64,000 nucleotides of DNA from Hippophae tibetana (lineage: Eukaryota > Streptophyta > Magnoliopsida > Rosales > Elaeagnaceae). A program made the translations under genes and the position numbers. Positions 1 through 10,873 of this stretch are shown here, in pieces (the first letter of the stretch is position 1; every line of letters starts with the position of its first letter). The stretch spans positions 29,225,659 through 29,289,658 of the forward strand of contig CM072811.1 in NCBI GenBank assembly GCA_037013495.1, read 5' to 3'. Under the pieces are notes generated by a model that was not told the origin of the DNA, did no database searches, and was given only the letters and a program-made list of their open reading frames with translations.

Positions 1-1812
1 GTCAACAAACACGGAAAAATCGGACGAAATGGGTCGAAAAGGTCAAAAAGACGGAAATCGCGCGCCGCAGCCCAGCCGTGCGCGCAGCCCAGCGCCCCAG
101 CGCCCAGCCGCGCGCGCCCCAGCGCGCCCCAGCGCCCCACTCCGCGCGCGCCCGCGCGCGCTGGCATGCCAAGCTGCGCGCAGCGCAGCGCCCCAACAGC
201 CCCCCTCCGCGCGCCCAACGCGTTTTCGCCCCATTTTTCACGTGCAGCCGCCCCTGTGACGTCATGCTGACGTCATTGATGACATCAGCAATTCCAATAC
301 GCGTTTTTACATTTTTTAATATTTTTTTAACATTTTTTTACTCATTTTTTCTCTCCATCCTCACCTATAAATACCCCCCTTCCATTCACTTCAAAACTCA
401 CTTCTCTCTCCTTTCTTTCTCTCATTTCTTAGTTTTTAGTTTCTCTTAGTTTCTTTCTAAGTTTCTAAGCTTTTCTTAGTTTTTAGTTTCTCTTAGTTTC
501 TTTCTAAGTTTCTAAGCTTTTCTTAGTTTTTCTCTTAGTTTTTAGTTCAATTCTCTTAGGTTTAGTGTTCTTCTCTTTTTGAGAGGAACTTGTAATGTTT
601 TTGTAATAATTTAGATTTTTGATTCAATATATGGAAGTGCAAATTCCGCTCGGAGGTTTTCTAGCAACGGGAATAGCGTCGAAGTTCTGTAAGGATTTTA
701 TTTTCTTTACAGTTATTTTTATGCTTTATTCTTACATGTTATATTCAACTTGTCTGTGGTTAAATTTAACTATGCTAGCTGTTTAGTAAAAATGATGTAA
801 TAACGACGTTGTTATGCTTGGGAAATATTAAATAGGTAAAAATCTTTAAAATGAATTGATTTTGTTTTTATTCAAGATTTTATATTAAGAATGTTAGAGA
901 GAAATATATTATTTTTCATTACAAACTTAAACCCGAAAATTAGATTTTAAGGTTTAGTTATCCGGTCTAATTTAGAGTAGTGCTCTTTTATTTGTTGGTA
1001 CAATCGCCCGGTAATTAGAGTGAAACTCTATTTCAAAAGTTTTTATAAGAATTATTATGTGAAAATGTATTGACAACATGTTTTCAATAGTGGTTTTAAA
1101 ACTTGAAAGTTAGTACTCGGATAATTAAATTCTTAAGTTTAATTTGGACACCTTGAATAATGTTTAAATTGTCTAACCCCACCAAAGGTGGCATTTAAAT
1201 GGTTCATTTTCAATCTCTTAGAAAAAGGAATTAATTTAATTAAGCATATTAGTTATCAACCCCACCCATAGGTGTTAATTGATTTGTTTAGTTAACAAAG
1301 AATATCTAACCCCACCAAAGGTGGTATTTATATAAAAAAGAGAGAATCAATAAAATATCAATTTATATCTTTAATAACCTAGTTAATATGAGCAGGCATA
1401 ATTAATTTAGTTATTATATCCATAAATACTCCGCTAATATAAATGATAAAAATTTGCATGAATATTTATTGAATCCGTATATATGTTTATTTTTAGATAA
1501 TTATTTATTGAATTTGTATCTATGTTTATTTTTATGTTATTAGACTATATTTAATTAATCTGTATATATGTTTATTTTATGTTATTAGATTAGGAACACA
1601 AAAACCAAACTATCGTGACAGGATGTTTAGGATTTAATTTCGTTTTTAAAAGTTTGAATAATAAATTAAAAACCACATACATTCCTTCCTTAGATCGACC
1701 TTGGGAGTATACTTATCATTTTCTACGAAATGATTCGTGCACTTGCGAGAGTTTTATAAATATTAAAACCAAAGTATTTGCGGGAATCGGCGATGCCGGT
1801 TTTCGTTCATCA
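1..1812 (+). mobile_element. Gypsy-type LTR, 5' truncated by window edge (LTR1)
   Basis: This is one of four copies of the same long terminal repeat; the others are at 5755-7504, 10874-12780 and 15506-17275. The 3' end CATCA at 1812 is shared with the other copies, which run TGATGAG to CTCATCA, a perfect 7 bp terminal inverted repeat (LTR1 itself reads TTCATCA). The 5' end lies outside the window. The repeat holds a GC-rich block (about 55-230), a G-box and paired TGACGTCA palindromes, a TATA box and a long AT-rich transcribed part with three short hairpins. Past 1812 the sequence changes at once to CACTA transposon sequence, so this is the right end of a solo LTR or of an element lying mostly outside. 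Confidence 0.9.
239..373 (+). promoter_or_regulatory. LTR1 core promoter with G-box, paired TGACGTCA sites and TATA box
   Basis: A CACGTG G-box is at 239-244, two perfect TGACGTCA palindromes at 257-264 and 268-275 (11 bp start to start), and TATAAATA at 366-373. Paired TGACG sites near this spacing resemble plant as-1 elements bound by TGA-type bZIP factors. The promoter role is inferred from motif order and its conservation in the other LTR copies. Confidence 0.6.
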
Positions 1813-4800
1813 GGTACCAGAGCTTATAGATCCAAATGATCCTTTAGGTTATTTGAAAAAAAAGGGGTTGGGCGAATATACATGATCCTCTACTTAACCC
1901 AAATGATAGATTACCCGTTCTATTTAATGCTACTGGTAATCCAATAGGGAAAAATGGCCAACAATTGAAATCCTCTATTGGTAGACTTGTGATGTCAAGT
2001 ATACCAATCAATATAAATGATTGGACTCAAGTTGACGAAGCTGATCAAAAACTACAAATTATGGAAAACCATTTGTGTCTCTTATATTTTATAACTAATT
2101 ACATATATTATATCTTTTTTGTATTATATCTAATCTTTTGTAGTGTGTTTTTACAGAATTGTTATAAAGTCGATGACACTTGGAAGAGCAAGTGTTATAA
2201 GATTACAAATAAGGTGTGGAAGGAATACAAAACTTCCAGATGGCCAGAAATTATGTGTTTCCATATTTGGAACCACTTCAGGAAGTAGAGCTCTACAAAA
2301 TCCCTGAAGGACACCCCTGGATTACATCTCAAGTTTGGAAATACTTTGTGGATTATAAACGTACGGATGAATTTCAAATTATTAGGGAAGAACATCATAT
2401 TATACAAATACATAATATTCTTCCTAACCGTACTAAGAGGTCTTCAAATTCTGAAGTTAGATATATAATGATATTATTAATTTGTGTTAATTTATAAATA
2501 TTTTTATATTTATTTTTCTCAAATTTAAGTTAATGTCATGGTTAATAAATTTATTTAATTTATGTAGGAAGCTGAATTGGGTAGACCGGTTACCCGATCT
2601 GAATTATACATAGAAATAAAGACTCTCAAAATGAAGAAGTCAAGATCAATGACTAAGCGAGGAGAAGAAAAACTAAATAAGTTGGTTACTAATTTAACTT
2701 GACACAAAAATCCTTATGATTTTTAAGAATTGATGTAATAATGTATGATATGTATGTTTGCTTTATTATTTGTAGAGAACTATTCAAGAACAAATATCCA
2801 GGGATGAAATAATCGAACAGCTAGGGAGAGATGCTATATATCATGCATTCGGATGCGAGCATCTTGGTCATGTTAGGAGAGGAAGCCAATATGATGGTTA
2901 TATGGAGTATGTTAACATTCTAAAACAAAAAGTCTCAGATGGTCAGTAAGGAGAAGTATAGTAAAATTGAAGAAGAACTCAATTTTTTTACGACCTCAAT
3001 GTTAAGTGAGATTGTCACAATACATGTCAGGCATGACATCATACTACAATTAGGGCATGCCATATTGGCTAGGCATGCAACTATCCATGTCAAGCATGCC
3101 ACCATCCATGTGAAGCATGCTACCCATGCAATCTTATGGAGCCCAACATATATCCAGTATGGGATATAGTCATCCTATTGGTCCTCCATTTATGCTAGGA
3201 AAGTAGATGCAATCAGGTAGTGGTTCATTTTCTCCAATGTAATATGTACATTCTTACTATCAATCACATCACGATGAACATTTTGATGAGAATGTACTTC
3301 CAATAGCTACCCTACATGAGAGTCCTCTATTTGATGAATCATTTGTGCTAAGATTTTAAGTTTATGTAGATAATCAATTATTTTTATTTTTTATTATATA
3401 TTTTATTTATTATATATAACTATTAAAGTTTTTACAAAATATGATTTTTTTGTTGAAACATCCTTCCTCAACGAACTTTATTGCTATTGGAACGGTACAA
3501 CAATTGAGCGATGATCGGATGATTCATAATCAATATATGCCAAATCATTGGCAAATAGTAATTTATCAATCATTTCTCTATGATTGTCCACTACTTGTGT
3601 CTTCTGATGCTACCACAATCCAAGAGGCAGTTGGACAATATGTGGCTTGGCCGTCAATACAAGTTGTGATAAATTTTAACGTGGTACTATATTTTTACTT
3701 AAAAGATAACACATTTTTACTACTATTATTTTATTGTTACTAACATACATAATACTTCTTTTTTAGTCTATTATACCAGAACTAGTAAATGTGGCACATT
3801 TACGAGATATGAAGCAAGTATCTCATGGTAAATCTGTCTAGTTTCCATTCATTGCGCACTAAGTCATTCAAGAAGAAGCCTTGGAAATATAGTTATGATT
3901 ATACTTTAAAATTCAACAAAAATCTTGGCACTTTGATGACTATTATTGCAAGGGCATCTAGCATAAATGATGGATGGATTGTGCCACTTCCTATAGAAAT
4001 TTCTGGTGTAAACATCGGCCAAACATATATATCGATCGAGTGCATATTGCAGCTATTTGAATATCAAATGATCGATTTAAGTATAATTCAAGTGTGAATA
4101 AGGTGAGTCCTCAATTAGTAAATAACTTTCATTTATGTAAAACATATATAATTATATTTATATTATCTAATTATTTATATATATTTCTTTTATATGGGGC
4201 ATGTTATTATCAACTTCAACATAATCACTCATCACATTTAGCAATGTTCTATGATTCTTCATTTGTCAATCAATATTAAGATAAGGATTTTAGCATTAAA
4301 GCTAAACAATTATGTGATAGGGCATCAACGCTTAATAGAAATCAGAAATTGATAATCCCCTGGCCACTAAGGTTTGAACAAGGCCAATATCATTCGATAG
4401 TGGTAATCCTTGATCTATATGACAATCATGTTTGGTAATGTGATTCAGCTTCTATAGAACTGAGTAAAGATACAAAAGCAGTTGTTGAAATGTAAGAGTT
4501 ATAGCTAGCTATTTTTCTTCTATTATTTTTTGTAATATTTAATAAAAAAACTAACGGTTTTAAATTTTGATAGGGCATAGAAGTTGTGGAACAAGTTTAG
4601 GGACATTGCCCTTAAAAATTCTCATAAGCTTATATGGCACAAAGTTATGGTATGTACAAGCGAATATTAATAATTTTATTAATTTTACTATTGAATAATA
4701 AAGATATTTGAATATGAAAAATCATGTACAATTATTTTTGTAGGTTTCACAACAAAATGATGGAGTCATGTGTGGTTACTTTGTCATAAAGTTTATGAGT

Positions 4801-5067
4801 GAAATCATCACAAATATCAAAATTCCAATTGAAGATGTTGTAATCTATTTTACCAATATACATTTTTAACATATATGAGTTATTTTTTGTGAATTCATGA
4901 AATTACATTCTTATTTTGAATTTAAATACATGTAGTTCTTTGGTTGGAATAAGATGGGCTATGACCCAAAATATTTTGATGAGTTACGAGAGGAATGGGC
5001 AGAACACATGATTCAAATTATATCATCACAAGAAGAATCAGGAGAAGATTCTGATGATCTTGAATAG
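1813..5067 (+). pseudogene. CACTA element second ORF: plant En/Spm transposase domain plus Ulp1-type protease domain, decayed
   Basis: Several exon-like blocks read in order on the + strand. The part at about 1965-2480 matches the Ptta/En/Spm plant transposase domain (WKEYKTSR, then a block around HPWITSQVWKYFVDYKRTDEFQ). About 2565-2690 (ELGRPVTRSELY) and 2780-2945 continue it. A tract at 2995-3140 encodes a degenerate tandem repeat with unit ATIHVKH. About 3441-3690 resembles the domain common before the protease in these elements (IGTVQ, then AVGQYVAWPS). About 4320-5067 is the Ulp1/C48 cysteine protease part, with the QQNDGVMCGYFV block around the likely catalytic Cys near 4770 and a C-terminal tail ending DSDDLE. 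In-frame stops interrupt the exons and the 5' side is cut by LTR1. A homologous minus-strand copy lies at 54260-55640. Confidence 0.75.
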
Positions 5068-5299
5068 CATATGACAACATAATGGTAATTTTATAATGCT
5101 TTAATTTCTCTATTCATGTGTCTAAAGTCCCTTATTTGATGGATGTTTATGTGCTCGTGTATTTAGGGGGATGAATTATTTTATAGACCTATTTTTTGCC
5201 CAAACTTCATCTCATCTTTCTTGCCTAGTTCTCTTATGAAAACATCATGATAGTCACGGGCTAGCCAAGTATAGGAAAACCACCAAGAATCATCATTCC

Positions 5300-5754
5300 A
5301 ATGTAATATCATGAATTCACAAAAAATAACTTATATATGTTAAAAGATTAGTATAAGAGATTATCATATCGACACCCGAGTGATATAATAATAACCTTAT
5401 CCCTTCAAAATCATATTAGCATTGTATTAATCTTTTGTCTATAAATGTGAAGTTATCTGGAATCAAGCTGATATTTTTAATGTTATAATGAGCTCTAAAT
5501 ATGAAGTCAAGTGTAACTCTGATTTGTTACTTTGGTTGGTTGAGTTTTGGTGCCTATAAACTTATGGAACAACTATTTTTTGCCCAACAAACCCAAGTAA
5601 CAAATCGGAGTTACACTTGACTTCATATTTAGAGCTCATTATAGCATTAAAAATACCAGCTTGATTCCAGATAGCTTCATATTTATAGACAAAAGATTAA
5701 TACAATGCTAATATGATTTTGAAGGGATAAGGTTATTATTATATCACCCAAGTG
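5300..5754. repeat. Long inverted repeat (hairpin) at the gypsy insertion point
   Basis: The arm at 5373-5542 pairs with 5585-5754 around a loop of about 42 bp, with few mismatches. The pairing continues: 5300-5375 is the reverse complement of 17276-17351, on the far side of the gypsy array. The original arms were therefore about 245 bp before the array was inserted. The outermost 75 bp of each arm also matches the CACTA second ORF intron near 4860-4930, so the palindrome arose within this element. Confidence 0.85.
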
Positions 5755-7504
5755 TGATGAGTGCTCAAAAAGCACTAAAATAACCATAATTTTATGCACA
5801 TTAATTGATTAAAAATATATATATTTATATGTTTTATCATATATTTATATAAATTTGTCTTTTTCGGAATCACGGGTATTTTTATTGTTTTTCAGGTATT
5901 TTGGCTTAAAAACGAACTTAAAGACTCAAAGAGAAATACTTGAAGCAATACATCACAAATACATTAATAAATAAATGGGGAAAGGTCAACAAATATGGAA
6001 AAAATTGGACAAAATGGGTCAAAAAGGTCAAAAAATGTCAAAAAGGAGAAAATCGCGCCTAGCCGCGCGCGCCGACGCCTTTTCGCCCCATTTTTCACGT
6101 GCAGCTGCCCATGACGTCATCAATGACCTCAGCAATTCCATTACGCGTTTTTACATTTTTTTTAACATTTTTTTACTCATTTTTTCTCTCTATCCTCACC
6201 TATAAATACCCCCCTTCCCTTCACTTCAAAACACACCTTAAAAACACACTTCTCTCTTCTTTCTTTCTCTCTTTTCTTAGATTTTTAGTTTTTCTTTAGT
6301 TTTTCATAGTTTTTAGCTTTTGTTAGTTAATTTCTCTTAGTTTTAGAATTCTCCCCTTTTTGGGAAAAACTAGTTATGTTTATGTAATTTATTAGCTTTT
6401 TGATTCAATAAATGGGAGTTCAAATTCCGCTTGGAGTTTTTCCAGCAACGGGAATAGCGTCGAAGTTCTGTAAGGATTTTATTTTCTTTACAGTTATTTT
6501 TTATGCTTTATTCTTACATGTTATATTTAATTTGTCTGTGATTAAATTTAACTGTGCTGGCTGTTTAATAAACATGATGTAATAATAACGTTGTTATGCT
6601 TGCGAAATATTAAATAGGTGAAAATCTCTAAAATAAATTGATTTTGTTTTTATTCAAGATTTTATATTAAGAATGTTAGAGAGAAATATATTATTTTTCA
6701 TTACAAACTTAAACCTGAAAATTAGATTTTAAGGTTTAGTTATCCGGTCTGATTTAGAGTAGTGCTCTTTTATTTGATGGTACAATCGCCCGGTAGTTAG
6801 AGTGAAGCTCTATTTCAAAAGTTTTTATAAGAATTATTATCTGAAAATGTATTGACAACATGTTTTCGGTAGTGGTTTTAAAACTTGAAAGTTAGTACTC
6901 GGATAACTAAATTCTTGGGTTTAATTTAGACACCTTGAATAAAGTTTAAACTGTCTAACCCCACCAAAGGTGGCATTTAAATGGTTCATTTTCAATCTCT
7001 TAGAAAAAGAAATTAATTTAATTAAGCATATTAGTTATCAACCCCACCCGTAGGTGTTAATTGATTTGTTTAGTTAACAAAGAATATCTAACCCCACCAA
7101 AGGTGGTATTCATACAAAAAAGGGAGAATCAATAAATATCAATTCATATCTTTAATAACCTAGATAATATGAGCAAGCATAATTAACTTAGTTATTATAT
7201 CCATAAATACTCCGCCATTATAAATGATAAAATTTGCATGAATGTTTATTGAATCTATGTTTATTTTTATGTAAGTAGATTAAAAACACAAAAACACCAA
7301 AATATCGTGATAGGATGTTTAGGATTTAATTTCGTTTTTAAAAGTTTGAATAATAAATTAAAAACCACATACATTCCTTCCTTAGATCGACCTTGAGAGT
7401 ATACTTATCATTTTCTACGAAATGATTCGTGCACTTGAGAGAGTTTTATAAATATTAAAACCAAAATATTGGCAAGAATCGGCGATGCCGGTTTTCGCTC
7501 ATCA
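5755..7504 (+). repeat. LTR2 of the gypsy array
   Basis: It begins TGATGAG and ends CTCATCA, and is about 1.75 kb. It lacks most of the GC-rich block seen in LTR1 and LTR3. An AATAAA-like signal occurs near 6405. It is followed directly by a tRNA-Asp-type primer site. Confidence 0.92.
6096..6208 (+). promoter_or_regulatory. LTR2 promoter motifs
   Basis: CACGTG is at 6096-6101, a single TGACGTCA at 6112-6119 and TATAAATA at 6201-6208. The second TGACGTCA palindrome of LTR1 and LTR3 is absent here. Confidence 0.55.
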
Positions 7505-7510
7505 AGTTTT

Positions 7511-7528
7511 TGGCGCCGTTGACGGGGA
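7511..7528 (+). other. Primer binding site, tRNA-Asp type
   Basis: The sequence TGGCGCCGTTGACGGGGA is complementary to the 3' end of plant tRNA-Asp with one mismatch (A for C in the centre) and lies 6 bp after the end of LTR2. This primer is used by many plant Athila/Tat elements. Confidence 0.85.
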
Positions 7529-7689
7529 AGGAATAGCGGTTTTTAAATTATTTATCAAAATTTTAAAAACATTTTTGTGGTGTAAATAATTGTGATTTTT
7601 TTTAATAAAAATAATAATAATCAAATTTCATAAGAAATAAAAAAAAATTTAATTGTAAAATAATTTAGAAATTTGAAATTTGAAGTAAA

Positions 7690-7990
7690 AAATTTTACCG
7701 TTCATGAATAGTAAAAAAAAGGGATTTAACAATTTAAAAACATAAAAAAAATTTAAGATAAAAAATAATATAGTGTAAATAGTCAAATAAAATTACCGTT
7801 CATGAATAGTAAAAAAACAAAAAAACAAAAAAATTTAAGTTAATAAGAAATAATATAGCATGAATAGTAAAATAAAATTACCGTTCATGAATAGTAAAAA
7901 AAAATTCAAAAATTTTAAGTTCAAATAAATAAATAAAATTTATAGTTGAGATAGCAAAATAAAATTATAATTCATGAATAGTAAAAAAAA
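7690..7990 (+). repeat. Tandem repeats of about 90 bp around TTCATGAATAGTAAAAAA
   Basis: Four copies of the core occur near 7697, 7795, 7880 and 7970, the first three preceded by TACCG. They lie just downstream of the primer site, in the part missing from internal 2. Confidence 0.7.
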
Positions 7991-8507
7991 AACTTAATTT
8001 TTAATTTTCATTTAATTTTAAGTTTTTATTTAAAATCTTAACTTTATTTTATTTTATTTTATTTTATTTCAATTTTAATTTTATTTATTTTTATTTTTAT
8101 TATTTATTTTTATTTTATTATTATTAATTTTTTCTTTAACTATTTTTTTTTCTCTTAATTTTTATTTAACTTAATCAACTTAGATTTTTCTTTAACTTAA
8201 TTAACTTAGATTTTTTAGTTTACTTAACTTAATTAACTTAACTTTTTAATTAACTTAGATTTTTTTTTACTTAACTAACTTAGATTTTTAACTTAGTTTT
8301 TTAATTAACTTAACTTAATTAACTTAAACTTTTTAATTAACTTTGATTAACTTACTTTTTTTTAATTAATTTAGATTTTTTTAAAAACTTAACCTACTTA
8401 GCTTTTTAATTAACTTAGATTTTCTTTTACTTAATTAACTTAAATTTTTACTTAATATAACTTAATTAACTTAAATTTAATAACATGAAAAGTAAAGATC
8501 TAAGGGA

Positions 8508-8627
8508 GTTCTGTCTAGGAGACTAGTTCCTGGATGCCTTTGTGCCACTAGTCTTTCTTGGGAACGTTGTTCTGTCTAGGAGGATGGTTTTTAAGGAGCC
8601 TTTGCCCCACCATTCTTTCCTGGGAAC
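8508..8627 (+). other. Two tandem related RNA hairpins in the internal region
   Basis: Unit 1 (8508-8565) starts GTTCTGTCTAGGA, has the perfect stem GACTAGT/ACTAGTC (8521-8527 with 8547-8553) and closes with GGGAAC. Unit 2 (8569-8627) has the same outer parts with ATGGT/ACCAT (8584-8588 with 8609-8613). The inner stem sequence differs while pairing is kept, which suggests selection on structure. The pair recurs at 13006-13125. A packaging or dimerisation role is only inference. Confidence 0.6.
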
Positions 8628-8976
8628 ACTCTTGGTTAATACTGATTATGTTATTTTAACTTAAAAATAAAAATAAAAAAAATAAAAAAATTTGAAACTA
8701 TCTTCAAAATTTTAAAGTTTTAATTACAATCTCAAGAGTTAGTTTCTTTGCTTGATCTAGGTACAATTGTGTTATGATGCCTTAATTATTTGATTGGCAC
8801 CTAGATGTGGGTTATCTAAAACCGTCAAGCATGCCCTTAGTTTTTGGTACAGAAAAATTTAAAAATCAATAGGGCATGTTTAAAACAGTATAGGAAGACA
8901 ACCTTGTCTTACTTGTAGGTATGATTGACTCAATGATGAGGGGCATTGAGTTTACTTAAAATGCAATCCCCAAGTT

Positions 8977-9025
8977 ACGTCTTGCTAAGACGTTAAACTA
9001 AGCGCTGGATGGGAGGCAACCCATC
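8977..9025 (+). other. Conserved hairpin pair near AAGCGCTGGATGGGAGGCAA
   Basis: The first hairpin is ACGTCTT/AAGACGT (8977-8983 with 8987-8993). The second is GATGGG/CCCATC (9008-9013 with 9020-9025) with the loop AGGCAA. Both recur around 13492-13540. A GGGAGGCAACCC motif downstream of pol is familiar from plant Athila/Tat elements; its function is not established here. Confidence 0.6.
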
Positions 9026-10854
9026 ATTTTAGGTAATTTTCTGTTATTTATTTTATTTACTTAATTTTATTGTTTATTTTAGTTTAATAATTTTTAAATT
9101 GTTAAAACTAAAAATATTTGTTGAGATGTTAGAAGTTTACAGCGATCTGTCTGTATACACTTTAATAATGAATATGATGGATGCACCTGCATTTCTCCAT
9201 TACTACTTACACATTCTCAAGAAATAGGTAATCTTTCTTTTCTTTTCTCTTTAATTTACAGTTGTTACATTGAGGATAATGTAAGTTCTAGGTTGGGGGT
9301 GGTGAAAAGTTACCGTGCTTAATTAGAAAAAAAAAAGATTTAACAATTTAAAAATTAAAAAAAAATATTTCTAACAAAAATTTATCAGTTCTTTAAATCA
9401 AATTTAAGTAAATAGTTAAGTCTTTTGTACTGTTAGATTAATTTTTGAAAACATATCATGAAATATTTTGTAATTATTTTTTATAATTAGTTAGTTTTTG
9501 TCATAACTAATATTTCTTGATAAAATGTGGAAATTATATTAAACCCAAAATCGGTGTTTATGAATTTTTTTTTAGTGGAGACTACCCTTATGAGATATAA
9601 TTTGAGCCTAATTTATTTTATTCAGAGTGAAATATATATTTTTTCTACTCCAAACACATTTCTTATTTATTCAAAAGTTTAGATGATCTCTATAGGTATT
9701 AGCATTGAATGTATGAATTTTTTCTCATCTTAATAGAGTATCATATATTTTTGATTATTATTTTTGTTTAGATTAAACGATTTGAGTAGAAATTGATAGT
9801 ATATGCTTATATCTCATTCATGCATGACTGCTACAAAAAAAAACAAAAAGACATATATGGGGTTACCTAAACCAAGATCAAACAAAAAAGCCACAAAATT
9901 AACCACTCACCAAATTCCAAAAAAATGTACAATCTGTACATGGGTTGACTCTCTAAAATATACATATATTGAAAAAAAAATAGAGAGATAAAAAATATAG
10001 TATCATCTACATACTATGACCCACATTGCCTACAAAGTTGTGAGTAAAGGCTAAATACAAAAGAAAGATATAGGAAGTAATTCTCTAAAAAGTCATTGCA
10101 ATTTCTTCATTTGTAAAAAGCATATATCTTGAAATTCTTTCTTAATGAGTTTGATTTATGCATGAAAATAATTTTTATATATGATATCTTTATAATTTAT
10201 ACATTCGATTCCTTTCATGAGATCAATGTTAAAATAACACTTTGAGCCTTTTATTCTTTATACATATGCGAACATATTAGTTCATTTCTATACATCAACT
10301 CTTTCGCATATAAATTAGTATGAGTGTTTGAACCCATAGGATTCAGTGTTTTGAGAGTTTGACTTGTGAGGAATAGAGTCGAAGCGAATTCTGATTCATG
10401 ACACTGAAATTGGGTGAAATTAAATTGATACATTTTTTATATGAAATATGAAAATGATTTTCGACTAATTATTATAATAAAATCATGATTGTTTAAAGAG
10501 ATTAAAATAACTTATGCTTGAGATTTTAATTATGATCTTAAAGGAGATTAAAAAAAGTATGAGATATTTTTGTGATATGTTGTTTTCTTTTATTCTAAAA
10601 TTAATTTTTGATTTTGTTGTAATTTTAGTTTTTGATTTGATTGTTTTTATTGTTTCTTTTGATTTTTACATTTAGTTCAATGTTTGTGGGTATCATTACT
10701 GAAAACCCTCACGAGACTCAAACTCGTCCACTAGGGCAACCTAGGGGTTTAACGGCTTGTTGCATAGGCTAAATGCAACCGTTTCAATCCACGAAAGTGA
10801 TTTAGGATAGTTTAATTTTTAGTTTTTATCGCTTCTCTTGCTAAGGGACTAGCA

Positions 10855-10870
10855 AGAAGCTGGTTGGGGG
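10855..10870 (+). other. Polypurine tract before LTR3
   Basis: The guanine-rich run in AAGCTGGTTGGGGG ends 3 bp before the TGATGAG start of LTR3. The same tract precedes LTR4 near 15489-15502. Confidence 0.65.
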
Positions 10871-10873
10871 TTG

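Larger units (their letters stand above)
7505..10873 (+). mobile_element. Gypsy array internal region 1 (no coding capacity seen)
   Basis: It runs from the end of LTR2 to the start of LTR3. In order it contains a primer site (7511-7528), a tract of about 90 bp repeats (7690-7990), a TTAACTTAGATTTTT-rich low-complexity tract (about 8020-8480), paired hairpins (8508-8627), a further hairpin pair (8977-9025), an ACATTG/CAATGT-like hairpin followed by a TTGGGGGTGG purine tract near 9275-9302, and a terminal purine tract (10855-10870). Short ORFs, such as one at 9803-9991, recur in internal 2 but resemble nothing known and are probably 3' non-coding sequence. Confidence 0.85.

Noticed and set aside
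2..449. Overlapping Ala/Arg/Pro-rich open frames on both strands in the GC-rich LTR block
   Set aside because: They arise from the lack of stop codons in CG repeats; similar frames recur in LTR3 and none resembles a protein.
1177..1324. CRISPR-like short repeats
   Set aside because: Spacing is irregular, spacers are conserved between copies, and they lie in a plant LTR.
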